From positions 19,723,756-19,787,755 of the forward strand of contig NC_053141.1 in the NCBI RefSeq assembly GCF_016808335.1: DNA of 64,000 nucleotides. Direction: 5' to 3'. This DNA is from Panicum virgatum (lineage: Eukaryota > Streptophyta > Magnoliopsida > Poales > Poaceae). Positions 32,593 through 43,343 of this stretch are shown piece by piece (the first letter of the stretch is position 1; each line of letters starts with the position of its first letter). The position numbers and the translations under genes were made by a program. Under the pieces are notes generated by a model, which saw nothing but the letters and a program-made list of their open reading frames with translations, was not told the origin of the DNA and ran no database searches.

Positions 32593-33382
32593 ATGGCAAG
32601 AAACAAACGCGCGGGAGAGGGTTGCTCCAACCAACCCCCTGCTCTTCGTTACCGCGGGTAATGAATCAGCTATTTCTACAATTCAGTGTAGCTCGATTAG
32701 ATATAACCGGCTTTTGGTTTTTCTACAGAGATGACGAAGCTACCAGTGCGCCGCCTCGTTCTCCCTCTCCAGCATCGTCAAATCCTTTTGACGATCTTGA
32801 CGAGGGAACTCGGGATCTTATCCGGAGTCTCTATCAGGAGGAAGACGAAGCATGCAACAATTATGCCGAAGAAACCAAGAAGACCGGGCGATTGGAGGCC
32901 CACTTGGAAGCAGCTTCTGAAGATATGGCTTTGACAGCACGCGCCCAACTCATCACTGATGCTAGGGTGGCAGGTCAGTTCTTCAAGGTTACCGAAAACC
33001 TCCTTCTGATGCAACACTGATTCTCGCCTGTATCTTTTCTTCAGTCCTGGAATCGCAGGTTTGGGTCCTCTATGCTGCTGCAATCACCGCCACAGAAGTG
33101 GTGAACGCACAAGGCGATACAGTCGCCGCCTGTCTGCAGTACACCCCCAACCATGTTTGGGATGTTTCTGATTATGGAGTTCATCGCGGAGCCGCCATCG
33201 CCCTCGCCGTGGTGGAGACATTGTCCGAAAATTACCTCCAAACCCTGCACCCAATCTTCCCTAAAGGCAAAGCACGGGAAGATTTTGAGGAGCTCATCGA
33301 CAACCTCGACAAAGTTTCTACCGCCATCAGCGCTGAATTTAGCCTCGATGCTGTAATTAGTAATGTCCTCGCCGATGAGTAG
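32593..33382 (+). CDS. Accessory protein of Tat element A, three intact exons
   Basis: ATG at 32593. Exons are 32593-32657, 32729-32973 and 33045-33382, with both introns 71 bp and GT-AG bordered. The joined frame is open for 215 residues and ends in TAG at 33380-33382. The protein starts MARNKRAGEG, has an acidic Ser/Pro-rich segment, then a long charged helical stretch (about residues 45-105) of coiled-coil character. It ends in an Ala-rich helical domain including TPNHVWDVSDYGVHRGAA. I recognise it as the kind of unclassified protein encoded antisense in grass Tat-type retrotransposons; its function is unknown. It is read opposite to the element. It is remarkable for being open inside a wrecked element. 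A weak TATA-like CTACAAATAG lies near 32495. Confidence 0.72.
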
Positions 33383-34233
33383 ACCAGTAATAGTAGTAGT
33401 CAGTCGATGTAATAGCCTGATCATATAAATCGGCCTTTTGTAATACACTTTTAATGAATGAATCAGCTTCTTCTTTCCACTTGCTATTCTGATCCCTTGA
33501 TGTGCATGAACTTCTTCACTGAATATGACTAATTGATGAGGCAGTATATTGTCAGAGCCTTCGTCAGAATTACCAGAAGTAACAATGCTCTGAATAATCT
33601 CTGATCAATTCAATGCAACTATCCTCTCTTGAAACTGTATTTTTTGAATCAGATTACTAGCCTCATTAGTGAGAACTATCCATCTGGTCTTCACTGACCC
33701 AGAAAGTGCTCAATCAATTGGACAAAAATCATCTTACTAACATAATGGACCTCCATATCAGACTTCATCCCTTGCTATGGCTATCCATTGGCCAAAAACT
33801 GAATTTGAGCCAATCTTGGAAGCAAAACTTTTATCTGGTTCTGAGACTACAATATCAATTAATGCAACCTCCGACCTCATTGATCCATATTTCAGTCACA
33901 ATATTTATTGCTCAAAAACTAGATGGAACTTCTGATAGAAGACAGAATATATCAATCAGCTAGAAGATGATCAAAACCTGATAATGGCATCCCGAGTGAT
34001 CGTATCGGAGTAGTACACTCCCTTTCAATGCCAACAGACAAGTAGCAAATGATCAAACAATGATTCCTGATCTTCCAAAGGCAATCTAGCCGATTACTTG
34101 ATGAACCAACAAAATACCATCAGAATCATGTGGCACTAAGTAGAGCAGAACCTTATTCATATATGTTTTTGCACTAAGAGCGATATATGTCATATCGGCC
34201 ATTCAGAAACCGATGCTCATGGCAATCAGTTAG
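33383..34233. other. Interior of element A without recognisable genes
   Basis: Downstream of the accessory gene on +. AT-rich, many stops, with ATCGG/CCGAT words typical of this family. The pol region expected on - is absent, so a deletion is likely here. Confidence 0.5.
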
Positions 34234-34765
34234 TGTTGGCGCCTACCAACGTCACCTCCAGGATTGGGTGATCCCGAACGATGATGCCCGCAGACACCAA
34301 GAGGGTGGCAGGTATTTCATGAACCACGAATAAATCCGCAAGCGCACGGAATACCGTTGTAGCATTTTACCCGGAAGTACACCCAGGGTGTCATTTATAT
34401 TTCCGCAAGGAAGGCAGCAGTTAGAGTTGCATAGGCTAGTCAATGAACTAATATTGATTGGATATTCAATTGCACAAATAGGGGTAAGATAAATGGTAGG
34501 ATAGGAGGTAGTGTGACACACAAGTTTACACTCAGCTCTATATATTCTAAAGGCAGGGAGAAAAGAAGAAGTTAGCAGCTCAGGTCTTAGGTACTAGGCT
34601 AGTTATATTTGTACCCTCTTATGGTTAGATTAACACTAGATTAAATTGGTACAATAGGGAGACCGCTACTAACTTGATGGGAGGAGCCCGACCAAACTAC
34701 ACGGCTCTTTATGGACCTCCTACACCCCCCCCCCCAATCCGAACGTGGAGGATTACTAGGGCACG
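34234..34765 (-). mobile_element. Athila-like LTR fragment
   Basis: Begins TGTTGGCGCCTACCA and follows the LTRs at 43344 and 56070 through landmarks such as AGGTATTTCATGAACCACGA, CGCAAGCGCACGGAATACC and CGTGGAGGATTACTAGGGC. After about 530 bp the match stops, so this is a truncated LTR. It includes a run of C near 34725. Confidence 0.85.
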
Positions 34766-34779
34766 GATAGGGCGTGGAG

Positions 34780-35608
34780 CTATCGGCTGCATAGCCGATG
34801 GCGATACTTGTGGGCTACCTGCCTGCTACTGAAGTTGCTGGCTGGTCACCAACGGCAGTGATCTCTAGGGTGAAGGTGGAGCACCTTGAGTGAATCCCAT
34901 CTAGCCTGTAGTGCTCTGATTCTACGGCCATATACCTGCCATCATCTCTGGAGGCATCCCAAAGGATGAGGTCGGGATATATCTTGGCGGCATGCTAAAC
35001 AAATTCATTGACACTGATTGGTCATTGACGATGCTGTGGTGTATGTCGGAGCTGATTGCATCTAGGTTCCAACTGATTGGAACGTCATCGGCTGGAAGAA
35101 CTGTGGTAGCATAGGAACGGATCATTCGCTTGCTGGAGCTGTACTGGGTGCCATCAATTGGGAGCCGATGCCCGCTGTAGCAGATGCCGCTACTCTACTG
35201 ACTGCGGTGGTCGATGGCTCCAGTTGGGAGTAACACGGCCCTGTATATATATCCAGGAGTTCAGCTGCTCTTCATCATCTCGTAGATAGGATTCTGGATT
35301 GAGTTCGTCATGACATTAGATTGATTGATCAGAGCATGGTGCATGGACTGATCGAACATCTCCTGGAATTTCGTAGAATCTTTAGTGATGGTGATATGGC
35401 GCGGCGTACGGAAATTTGTTTTCTGGATTAACTTGTCCTGTCTGCCGACCATGCTGAATGTCAGAAGACATGCATCTTCAAAGCCCTCAATAGCCTGGGC
35501 TAGTTGTTGCTTCTGTTCATCAGTGAGTTGCTCCTTGGTGACCTTAATGGTGTTGTTGGTGTGGACCTCCGCATGGGTATCATCATCAGTGGCTTTGCCT
35601 TCATCCAT
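34780..35608 (-). pseudogene. gag remnant of Tat element A
   Basis: On the - strand, MDEGKATDDDT at 35608 opens a gag-like protein with the stretch QLTDEQKQQLAQAIEGFEDA. It continues to the conserved MFDQSMHHALINQSNV segment and, after breaks, ends in SFGMPPEMMAGIWP near 34925. The protein would form the particle shell. The start region is duplicated: the MDEGKATD codons occur again at about 35694. Stops near 35250 and 34920 end the readable pieces. Confidence 0.75.
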
Positions 35609-35679
35609 GTTATGTAGGCGTAGGTGATGTTGTCATGGATGTTGATGACGTGTCCCACTGGGCGTGTCCCATCAGTGGC

Positions 35680-36766
35680 TTTGCCTTCATCCACCCGGAT
35701 GGATCTTCACGCTCCGCGTACGCTTGTGCCGGGGAGATCTGCTTTGCTCCGTCATACCGAACTCAGTCGGCGTGCGTACGGTGCGCTCAGTGTGCCAGTC
35801 AATTTGACCTGTAATTGACAAGGAAGGTAAAAAAAATTCTGGGAGGGCTATCAGCTAGCCAGTCGATATCAATGGCACGGGCGGATTGGCTATCGTCCAA
35901 CCAGTACGCGGGGAAGCAAGCCACACCTAGGACGACGCAAGTTGCAGACAACACCTAGGTCCGGGTCCAATCAGCTATGGTCAGGATGACAAGAAAGAAA
36001 CCGATAGCGAGCAGATCTGGGTTGGATAACTTGTGACAAAAAAATTTAAAACAAACTAGATTAAATGGGTCAACCTAGCAAGATCCAAGCAGATGTCGAT
36101 AACTGATGGCAAAAGCAACAACAAGATTAACATATCAATTAACCTAATAGATTGAAAACTTCTAACGTAACTTGGTGAGCAAACTAAACCCCGCCGAACG
36201 GATCTAGAGTGCTCGATAACTGGTGAACAGTTAGATCCCGTCGAACGGATCTAATGTGCCCGATAACTGGTGAACATCTAAACCCCGCCGGACGAATCTA
36301 GCATGCTTGATAACTTTGAGCGCCATAAACGGAGGAAGAAGCTATGCGCCTTCAACCTAAACCCATCTGCGCAACCCTACTCGGAACTTTTCAACAAGCG
36401 ATGGAACATACCTGCTGAGAAGAACTCGTAAAAGAAAATTCTACTGCAACTAGGGGTTTGGCGAAGCCGCCGACATGAAAGTAGATGTGGTGAATATAAA
36501 GGTTTTGGTTTGGAATTGGTTGATCAAAGTTTACAAAAAACGGAGGTCGGCTATTTATAGCCTAAAACTAAACTTCCTTTGCCGATACAACGAGATTACA
36601 CTTGCGAATCAAGAAAACAAACTTTCATAACTGAATGATACAAAATCTAAAAGATAACTTGCTGACTTCAACCGTCAACTCCTTCCTTATCTCCATCGGC
36701 TGCGACGCCCATCTTGGCCCAAAGGCCCAATGTCCTTCATTCTTCCTTCTGATCCAGCGCCGACCT
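35680..36766 (-). repeat. Element A 5' LTR, truncated
   Basis: Matches the 3' LTR from its GGATCTTCACGCTC end to CCTTCATTCTTCCTTCTGATCC, then stops at about 36766. The last about 60 bp, including the TGTTGACACC start, are missing. An inverted-repeat element follows directly. Confidence 0.82.
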
Positions 36767-36781
36767 AAAAGTAGTGTGTAG

Positions 36782-37044
36782 GAGCATCTCCAGCAGTTCC
36801 TCAATTGATTTTTCATGGTTATTAGAGAGTTGCTTCTACAGTTTTCTAACAATCTCATCCCATGCTAACTACCATACTAATCAACTCTCACACTATTTGG
36901 GGAAAGTTCGGATGGATTATTGGTTTTCCCAATAATATTGGGAAAAAGGAAGAAGATAAAGGAGATCCGTTGGAGCAAATTTTTTACACAAACTCTACCA
37001 ATATGGGTAGTTGGATTGGGTAATGGGATCTGCTGGAGATGCTC
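36782..37044. mobile_element. MITE with GAGCATCTCCAGCAG inverted ends
   Basis: About 263 bp with the ends GAGCATCTCCAGCAG and CTGCTGGAGATGCTC, a very common grass MITE terminus. TA-containing flanks suggest a short target duplication, but I could not fix its length. No coding capacity. Confidence 0.85.
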
Positions 37045-38159
37045 TAAATACTCAAAATAGAACTAGCACTACTATAGAAAACTAGTGTTTGACGCGCGCA
37101 TGGGCGCGTGTAATGCTACACGGACATGCCGTGACAATAGAAATCTAGAGGTAGAAACTATTAATTATCTGGCTAGTTCTATGTCAATATGTTTGAAGCT
37201 CTTATAAAATAATATGCTCCAATTTGGTGGAGTATCATGTAAATAGTAGGGCTTTTTCAATTGCAAACTGCGTCAAGGCTGTTACCCTTCTTTGTATGTT
37301 CCTCGTATATTTTTGTCAGCTTACATGTCTAGTACTAAGATTGATACATGAATTATTGACAATGCAGCGGTGTAGGATTGTCCATGCACGGGCATATTCA
37401 GCGCCTGATCCCCACAGATTTTGGCGGTCTGTATAGGAAAGTAAAAATAAGTACAAGATGTTAGAAATACTAGTACAGATATACATGCCACAGGCATATA
37501 TGTAAAGAAAAATTATTTAAAGATAATCTGATTACACATCAAATGACTACTGAAAATTAAGCTTATTTATTAATAATTATTCCTTTGATGTGTAATCATT
37601 TCTCTGTTTTTGAATGTTCCTGGACAACAACTCTTATATCCATGTTTTTGATGTTTTTGATGTGTAAAGAAAAATTATTTAAAGATGTTTTTGAAGTACA
37701 GATATATATATAACACAATACGGAAAACTTAAATATATTTCTCAATATCCATGTTCCTGGACAACAACTCTTATATCTTTTGGAATGTCTAATGCACTCT
37801 CATTAAACTTACATTTCAAGACATCAATTAGAAATCATTTCCTGAGAACCCCTAAATCCTCTTGAGCAATTAAAAATGTTATCGGAGCAAGGAAAGTTGA
37901 TTGATAACGTAAAATATCTAATGGATTGTATACTGACCACATTAAGCATCTCGGGGTCACTGGTCCAACAGAAGCCACAACCGCAATCATGTCTGCCGAT
38001 GTTTTACTTGAAATTCCACCTAGGGATATCCTAAGGTGCTAGATTGTAGGCAAGGAGTCGCCGAGATCAGGAACACAATGGTGGAAGCAACAAAAAGTTT
38101 AGACAAGTTCGAGAAATGAATAGCGTTAATACCCGACATTTTGTTGGATGGTTTGTATT
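37045..38159. other. Intergenic, locally duplicated
   Basis: AT-rich. Two short phrases occur twice: GTAAAGAAAAATTATTTAAAG (37502; 37667) and CCTGGACAACAACTCTTATA (37619; 37749). This indicates a small local rearrangement. Part may be the outer segment of the Tat element D LTR. No gene seen. Confidence 0.45.
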
Positions 38160-41100
38160 TGTAGGATCAAGGACACCGAATAGAAAGGGGTGAATGGGCG
38201 GTTTTAAACTAAAAATACAAACTCTAGAGAAATTTAAGTAGTAACACAAGAAGGATCCTATGTCTAGTAAAAACTCTCTAGTGGGGTTTGAAACCTACAG
38301 TGACAAGAGACAATTCAAGCTCTAAGAAATTAAAGTGCACAAAGTAATTTGCAAGAATTGAAATGAGCAAAGAAATAACTGGGCACGAGACAAAAATTTT
38401 TCCTATGGTATCGATGACTTGCCAATCACCCCTAATTCACATTGAGGTGGATTCAAAGAATCAAACGCTCCTCTATCAAGACTCCCCTTGATCTCAAGCT
38501 GGTTTGAATCAATGAACCACTTCAAACCTCGATTCCACTAGAGTTGCTCTTCACCACTCTGACAAGGTGAGCACAGGAACCTCTGTCGCAACCAATTTCG
38601 GGGCTCCTCCACAATCTTCTTGAAGGGCTCCACGAAATCACCTTGTCCAAGCCATCTAGGGAGCATCAACTCCCAAGAGTAACAAGCCGATGACACTTGC
38701 TTGAAGATTCCCTAGTGCCACAAAGCTTAAACTCTTGATGCAGTGCACTAGAATGTTGTATGATCAAGGACACCGACTAGGAGGGGGGTGAATAGGTGGT
38801 TTTAAACTTCAAACACAACACTAGGTAAATTTAATTAGTAAAACAAGAGAGCTCCTACTCCTAGCAAAACCTATCACTAGTTGGGTTTGCAACCTAGGGT
38901 GATAAGAGACAATTCAAGCACTAGGAAAGTAAATTGCAAAATAAAATGAGCAAAAAAATAACCGAGCTTGACACAAGAATTTTTCCCGTGGTGTCGATGA
39001 CTTGCCGGTCACCCCTAATCCACATTTAGGTGGATTCAAAAAATCAACTGCCCCTCTATCAAGGCCCCCCTTGATCTTGAGCCGGCTTAAGTCAATGAAC
39101 CTCTCCAAACCTCAATTCCACTAGAGGTGCTCTTCACCACTCCAGCGAGGTGAGCACAAAGACCTCTCGCAACCAATTTCGGGGCTCCTCCACAATCTCC
39201 TTGAAAGGCTCCACGAAATCACTTTCTCCAAGCCATCTAGGGAGCGGCAACTCCCAAGAGTAACAAGTCGATGACGCTTGTTTGAAGATTCTCTAGTGCC
39301 ACAAAGCTCAAACTCTTGATGCAATGCACTAGGATGCCCTCACACTCACAAGAAAGCAATGCCTAGGCAAAGAGTGTGTGTGTGAGAGGGGGAAACAAGC
39401 TCTAGTATGTCAAAAAAGCTTTTCAAAAGGCCAAGAGAGCTCCCCCACAGCCGGTTATGTGATATATATAGTGTACCCCTCGGGATCTAGCCGTTACATT
39501 TAAAACACGCGCAAACAGAGGATTCGCGGACTGTCCACCTTAGACAAACTAGACTGTCCGCAAGTCAAAACCAACGGCTAGAAACGCAATCATTATGTGT
39601 CAGAGTCGAACGTTACAACACATCAGAAACTCAGACACTCTGAGACTACATCGTCTCTAACTAAACTGGAAAGAGACGGGCAGACCGTCCGTTCACCCGG
39701 GGAGGACCGTCCACCATTTACTTCGAGCAAACCATCAGAAACTTCATGGTTTCTGTCCAAGAAGAAATGTTAGGGTGCGGACTGTCAGCCCAATAGGGCC
39801 GGATCGTCCGCCCTTCATTTTTTCGTTGCAACACAGAAAAAGTTCATTCTACCCAGATTCTGTCAAGAAGGGGCGGACTGTCCGCCCCTGGGGCCGGACC
39901 GTCCACCCCTAGCAATCAGTTCACACTTTTCAAGCCAAGTCACCATTTTTCTCGAAACAAAATTATCCCTCATGCATTAAATGCAAGTGTCTGAGCAAAA
40001 TGGCACTATTGAACAATCAAGCAAAGGTACAACGACCCCTCTTGATAGTAAGGCTATTTATCCTATTAATCCATTCATAAATCATCCTCTAATCTCCTCA
40101 TGACTGGCAAAACAGAAAAACTATAACATATACCTTTGCCTTGAGCTTCTCCTTTGAATCATTATCTCCAATTTCTTTCATGGCATCGACTCATGCACAC
40201 GTTCTCATGGACCAACCTTACATGCAAATTATCTCAAGAAATTGTTAGTCCATAAATATTGTTATTAATTATCAAAACACGAATTAGGGGCCTAAATGCC
40301 CATTCAGATGCCCGCACTCACAAGGATGAAACCTCTAAGCAAAGAGTGATAGAGAGAGAGAGGAGGAAACCAGCTCAAATGTGTCAAGGAGGCTTTCAAA
40401 GTGGCCAAGAGAGACCTCTGACTACCAGACATGAGATATATATAGGTCCCCTCTCGAAATCTAGCTGTTACACTCAAAACCCGTGAAAATAGAGCTTTCA
40501 CGGACTGTCCGCCTCATAGAAACCGGACTTTCCGCCATTCAAATCCAACGGCTCAGAGTGCAATCATTGCGTGTAAGAGACGACCATTATACCTCTTGCG
40601 GAGCCTTCCGCCGTTCAAAACTCCGACAACTCAGAGAAGACAACGTCTCTGACTAAACTGGAGATTGAGGGGCGGACCGTCCGCTCCCCATGGGCGGACC
40701 GTCCACCCTTAACTTTTTGTGCGCCACCAGAGACAACAAGTTTCTGTCCAAACAAGAGGTTAGGAGGCGGACCGTCCACCCCACAGGGCTGGACTGCTCG
40801 CCCTATATTTTCAGCACCAATAGTCTCTCTGACTAAATCTTTCAGAGAGGGCGGAACGTCCGCCCCCGGGCCGAATTCTCCACTCCTTGCAATCTGATCT
40901 CATTTTTCAAAAACATTTAACCACTTTCTCAAACGAAGTTAGCCCTCATGCATGCAACACTGAAATTTGAGCAAAGTGGCACTACGAAACCATCAAGCAA
41001 AGGCACAACGACCCCTCTTGATAGTACGGCTATTTATCCTATTAATCTGGTCATATCTTTTCATCCTCTAATCACCTCATGACCGGCAAAAATAGAGAAG

Positions 41101-41284
41101 CCCTATAATATACCTTTGCCTTGAGCTCATGCCTTGAACATTATCTCCAAATTATCTCTGTGACACCAATGTACGCTTATTCACCAATGGACCAACCTAT
41201 ACTCATTTTTCTCTCAAGAAATTGTTAGTCCATAAATGTTGTCGTTAATTACCAAAACTCGAATTAGGGGCCTAGATGCTTTCA
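38160..41284. mobile_element. Solo LTR X, interrupted by a same-family LTR
   Basis: Starts TGTAGGATCAAGGACACC and ends GATGCTTTCA, with a perfect 5-bp target duplication GTATT (38155-38159 and 41285-41289). Its two parts, 38160-38756 and 40307-41284, add up to about 1.57 kb, the length of LTR Y inserted between them. GGCGGACCGTCC-type palindromic words cluster at 40500-40880. No internal region remains. Confidence 0.88.
38757..40306. mobile_element. Solo LTR Y nested in LTR X
   Basis: A 1550-bp LTR of the same family, TGTATGATCAAGGACACC to TGCCCATTCA. It splits LTR X. The flanks AATGT (38752-38756) and GATGC (40307-40311) differ by two transitions and are compatible with a decayed target duplication. 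The undamaged form, GATGC, is the sequence at the matching place in Y itself. GGACCGTCC palindromes cluster at 39530-39920. Confidence 0.85.
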
Positions 41285-41289
41285 GTATT

Positions 41290-41510
41290 GCCTGTGATGA
41301 GTTATGCATTGGAGGGGTCCCTGCCTACCCTAGATCGATATTAGCCTAGGAGTCATTTTCGACTACTATACTCGAGTAGTTTTCTTCTGTACCGACTAGT
41401 TCTAGATGTACACGAGTACTTTATATGACATCTGGGTATGGGACATGCCCCATCCCATATCTCATACAGATAAGTGTCATATCAGGTATCACGTGGCCCC
41501 AGGTCTGACA
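41290..41510 (-). mobile_element. Tat element D 3' LTR fragment and polypurine tract
   Basis: On the - strand an LTR start TGTCAGACCTGGGGCC lies at 41510, right after a purine tract (GAGCTCGGGGCT). LTR X cut the rest of this LTR. Downstream on + comes the antisense accessory gene, as in elements A, C and E. Confidence 0.62.
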
Positions 41511-42302
41511 AGCCCCGAGCTCTTCAAGCCGAGTAGTGCAAGCTCTCGAGTACTTTTGAAGCCATCATCGAGTTCCTTGAACTTTGCTTAGATCTTGCCT
41601 TCCGAGTACTTTCGTGGTTGCACCAAGGCTATGTGGTGCTCACTCTCGAGTAGTTTTGAAATCTTCAGAAATAATCTTGATATATGGGGTGCAATGGAAA
41701 ATCACACTCCACATGGAGTAGCCCCCGAGTCTTAGGTTGAGTCAAAGAATCCGGCTAAGGGTCCATCTTGAATCTTGAATTTCAATGTTTATCTTCCAAA
41801 TAAATTTGAAAAACAAACTATCAATGACAGGTATCTAGTAGCATCCGAGCCTTGAATCCAAATTCCAGGATTTGGAAAAAAGGATCCAAAACATGTGGCA
41901 TACATCTGAAATTAATATTGGTTTCTTTTTATGTTAACTCAATTTAAGTGGTTAAAAATTTGAAAGCCCTCTTTTTTGGATTAAATCCCTGAAAAATGGC
42001 TGAGCAAATAATCTCCCAAAAGAAATCCCGAGATTACCACTCTAGAACCAATCTTATCATGTGGAAACATTTTAACTTCCACAAAATTACAAAATTGTCA
42101 TCCTAGAAGTTTATTTAACTGATGTAGAGTAAATTCTACTTTCACCGCTTCCTGCTTTTGCTTCGCCACAATCACCAATTAATAACCTATCATCCTGCTC
42201 CATCACCTCTCGTATCTGATCCTCTTTGTCCTTGTGTGCTCCTCTTGCCCCCCGCTCCGAGCCCCTGAGCGTGTGTGTTCGAAGCAACCCATCACATTTA
42301 GG
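41511..42302. other. Leader region of the element D accessory gene
   Basis: Between the polypurine tract and the accessory ATG. Contains GAGTACTTT/CTCGAGTA words and an AGCCCCCGAGTC stretch (41721) typical of this zone. No ORF. Confidence 0.45.
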
Positions 42303-43343
42303 ATGGGCAAAGGCAAAAACACCAACCGTCGAGAGAAATGCAAGCGTAACGATCAAGGATCAGCAGGAGAATCGTCAACTTGGAGCAAAACTAAGTGCTC
42401 TAAATCTAACTTGCTCCGTTTAGTAGATGAGGGTTTGCTGCAAGGAGAATATGACATCCATTGGCGCCTAGCGGGAGCAGAATCGTTCACATCCGAAAGG
42501 GATATGGAAATTGTGTTATTTACATCCTTCATAGAACGCAGCCTGGCATTGCCGGCTTGTGATTTTCTTTAGGGTCTGATGTATTATTATGGAATCCAAA
42601 TCCATCATTTGGATCCATATTTATTCTTCAAATCTCTATCTTTGTTCACCTTTGTGAAGCTTTCCTTGGCAACGGACCACACTTTGATGTTTTTCGACAC
42701 CTCTTCCATCTAGTTCCCCAACCCACCAAAGAAAAGATTGATTCCATTGGGGGAGCCAATGTTCAGTTGAGGCCTAGCTTGGAAGGCAGCTATATCGAGT
42801 GCCCTACTTATATCTATAACCCAGATTGGGAAGAGTATTGGTTCTATATTGGAAATCCAGACCAGCTTTGAAAAAAGATGGAAAACCAACCCCCAGCATT
42901 TGTACACGAGTGGATTAGTCAACCATCCTCTCAGAGCATGGTTCAGGTAGTTAAGTTGGTCCAGCTAATTCAGTGCTTCAGGGAAATGGATGTTACTGCT
43001 ACTTTCGTTGTCGTGAACTAGATGCAATGTAGAGAATAGCCACTACAGAGAAGAGATCGGATTGGTTTCGAGTACTTTGGAACTAAAGATTCCTCCCGAT
43101 TCTCTATAGAGCCATTGGAAAAGGTAGAAGCTTTGAAAAAGGATACAAATATTGTTTCTAGACCTTCACAGTGTGCCATAAGTACCCACTTTGTATTGTG
43201 CGTCCAATCCTCCTCAGGTCTGATTAAACTGAGCATTTTGTTTTCACGCCGAGTACTTCTTCTTGTTTGCCTAGTTGAAGTACTCACATTGATATTGTAC
43301 ATTCTCTTGTAGGATAATGTAAATCTGTATAGGAGCAGGCCAT
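42303..43343 (+). pseudogene. Accessory gene of Tat element D (gypsy-type transposon protein)
   Basis: ATG at 42303 (MGKGKNTNRREKCKR). The line VDEGLLQGEYDIHWRLAGAE, the SFIERSLALPACDF segment and, in shifted frame, YNPDWEEYWFYIGNP match the grass protein family annotated as putative gypsy-type transposon. Frame shifts and stops occur at 42570 and after. A splice-like CTCTTGTAG at about 43313 opens another exon. That exon is cut at 43343 by the Athila-like element and appears to resume at 57624 (57624-57775). The product is of unknown role and is read antisense to its element. Confidence 0.65.

Larger units (their letters stand above)
31023..36768 (-). mobile_element. Tat-lineage gypsy element A (decayed, nested)
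   Basis: Direct repeats at about 31071-32200 and 35680-36766 are the LTRs. On the - strand the 3' LTR begins TGTTGACACC at 32200, preceded by a purine tract (AAAATTGGGGGGCAT). gag remains at 34780-35608 on -. An accessory gene on + (32593-33382) lies between the missing pol and the 3' LTR. This layout, with an extra gene antisense to the element, is known from grass Tat-type elements. An Athila-like LTR piece (34234-34765) sits between gag and the accessory gene. pol is deleted. Confidence 0.85.
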
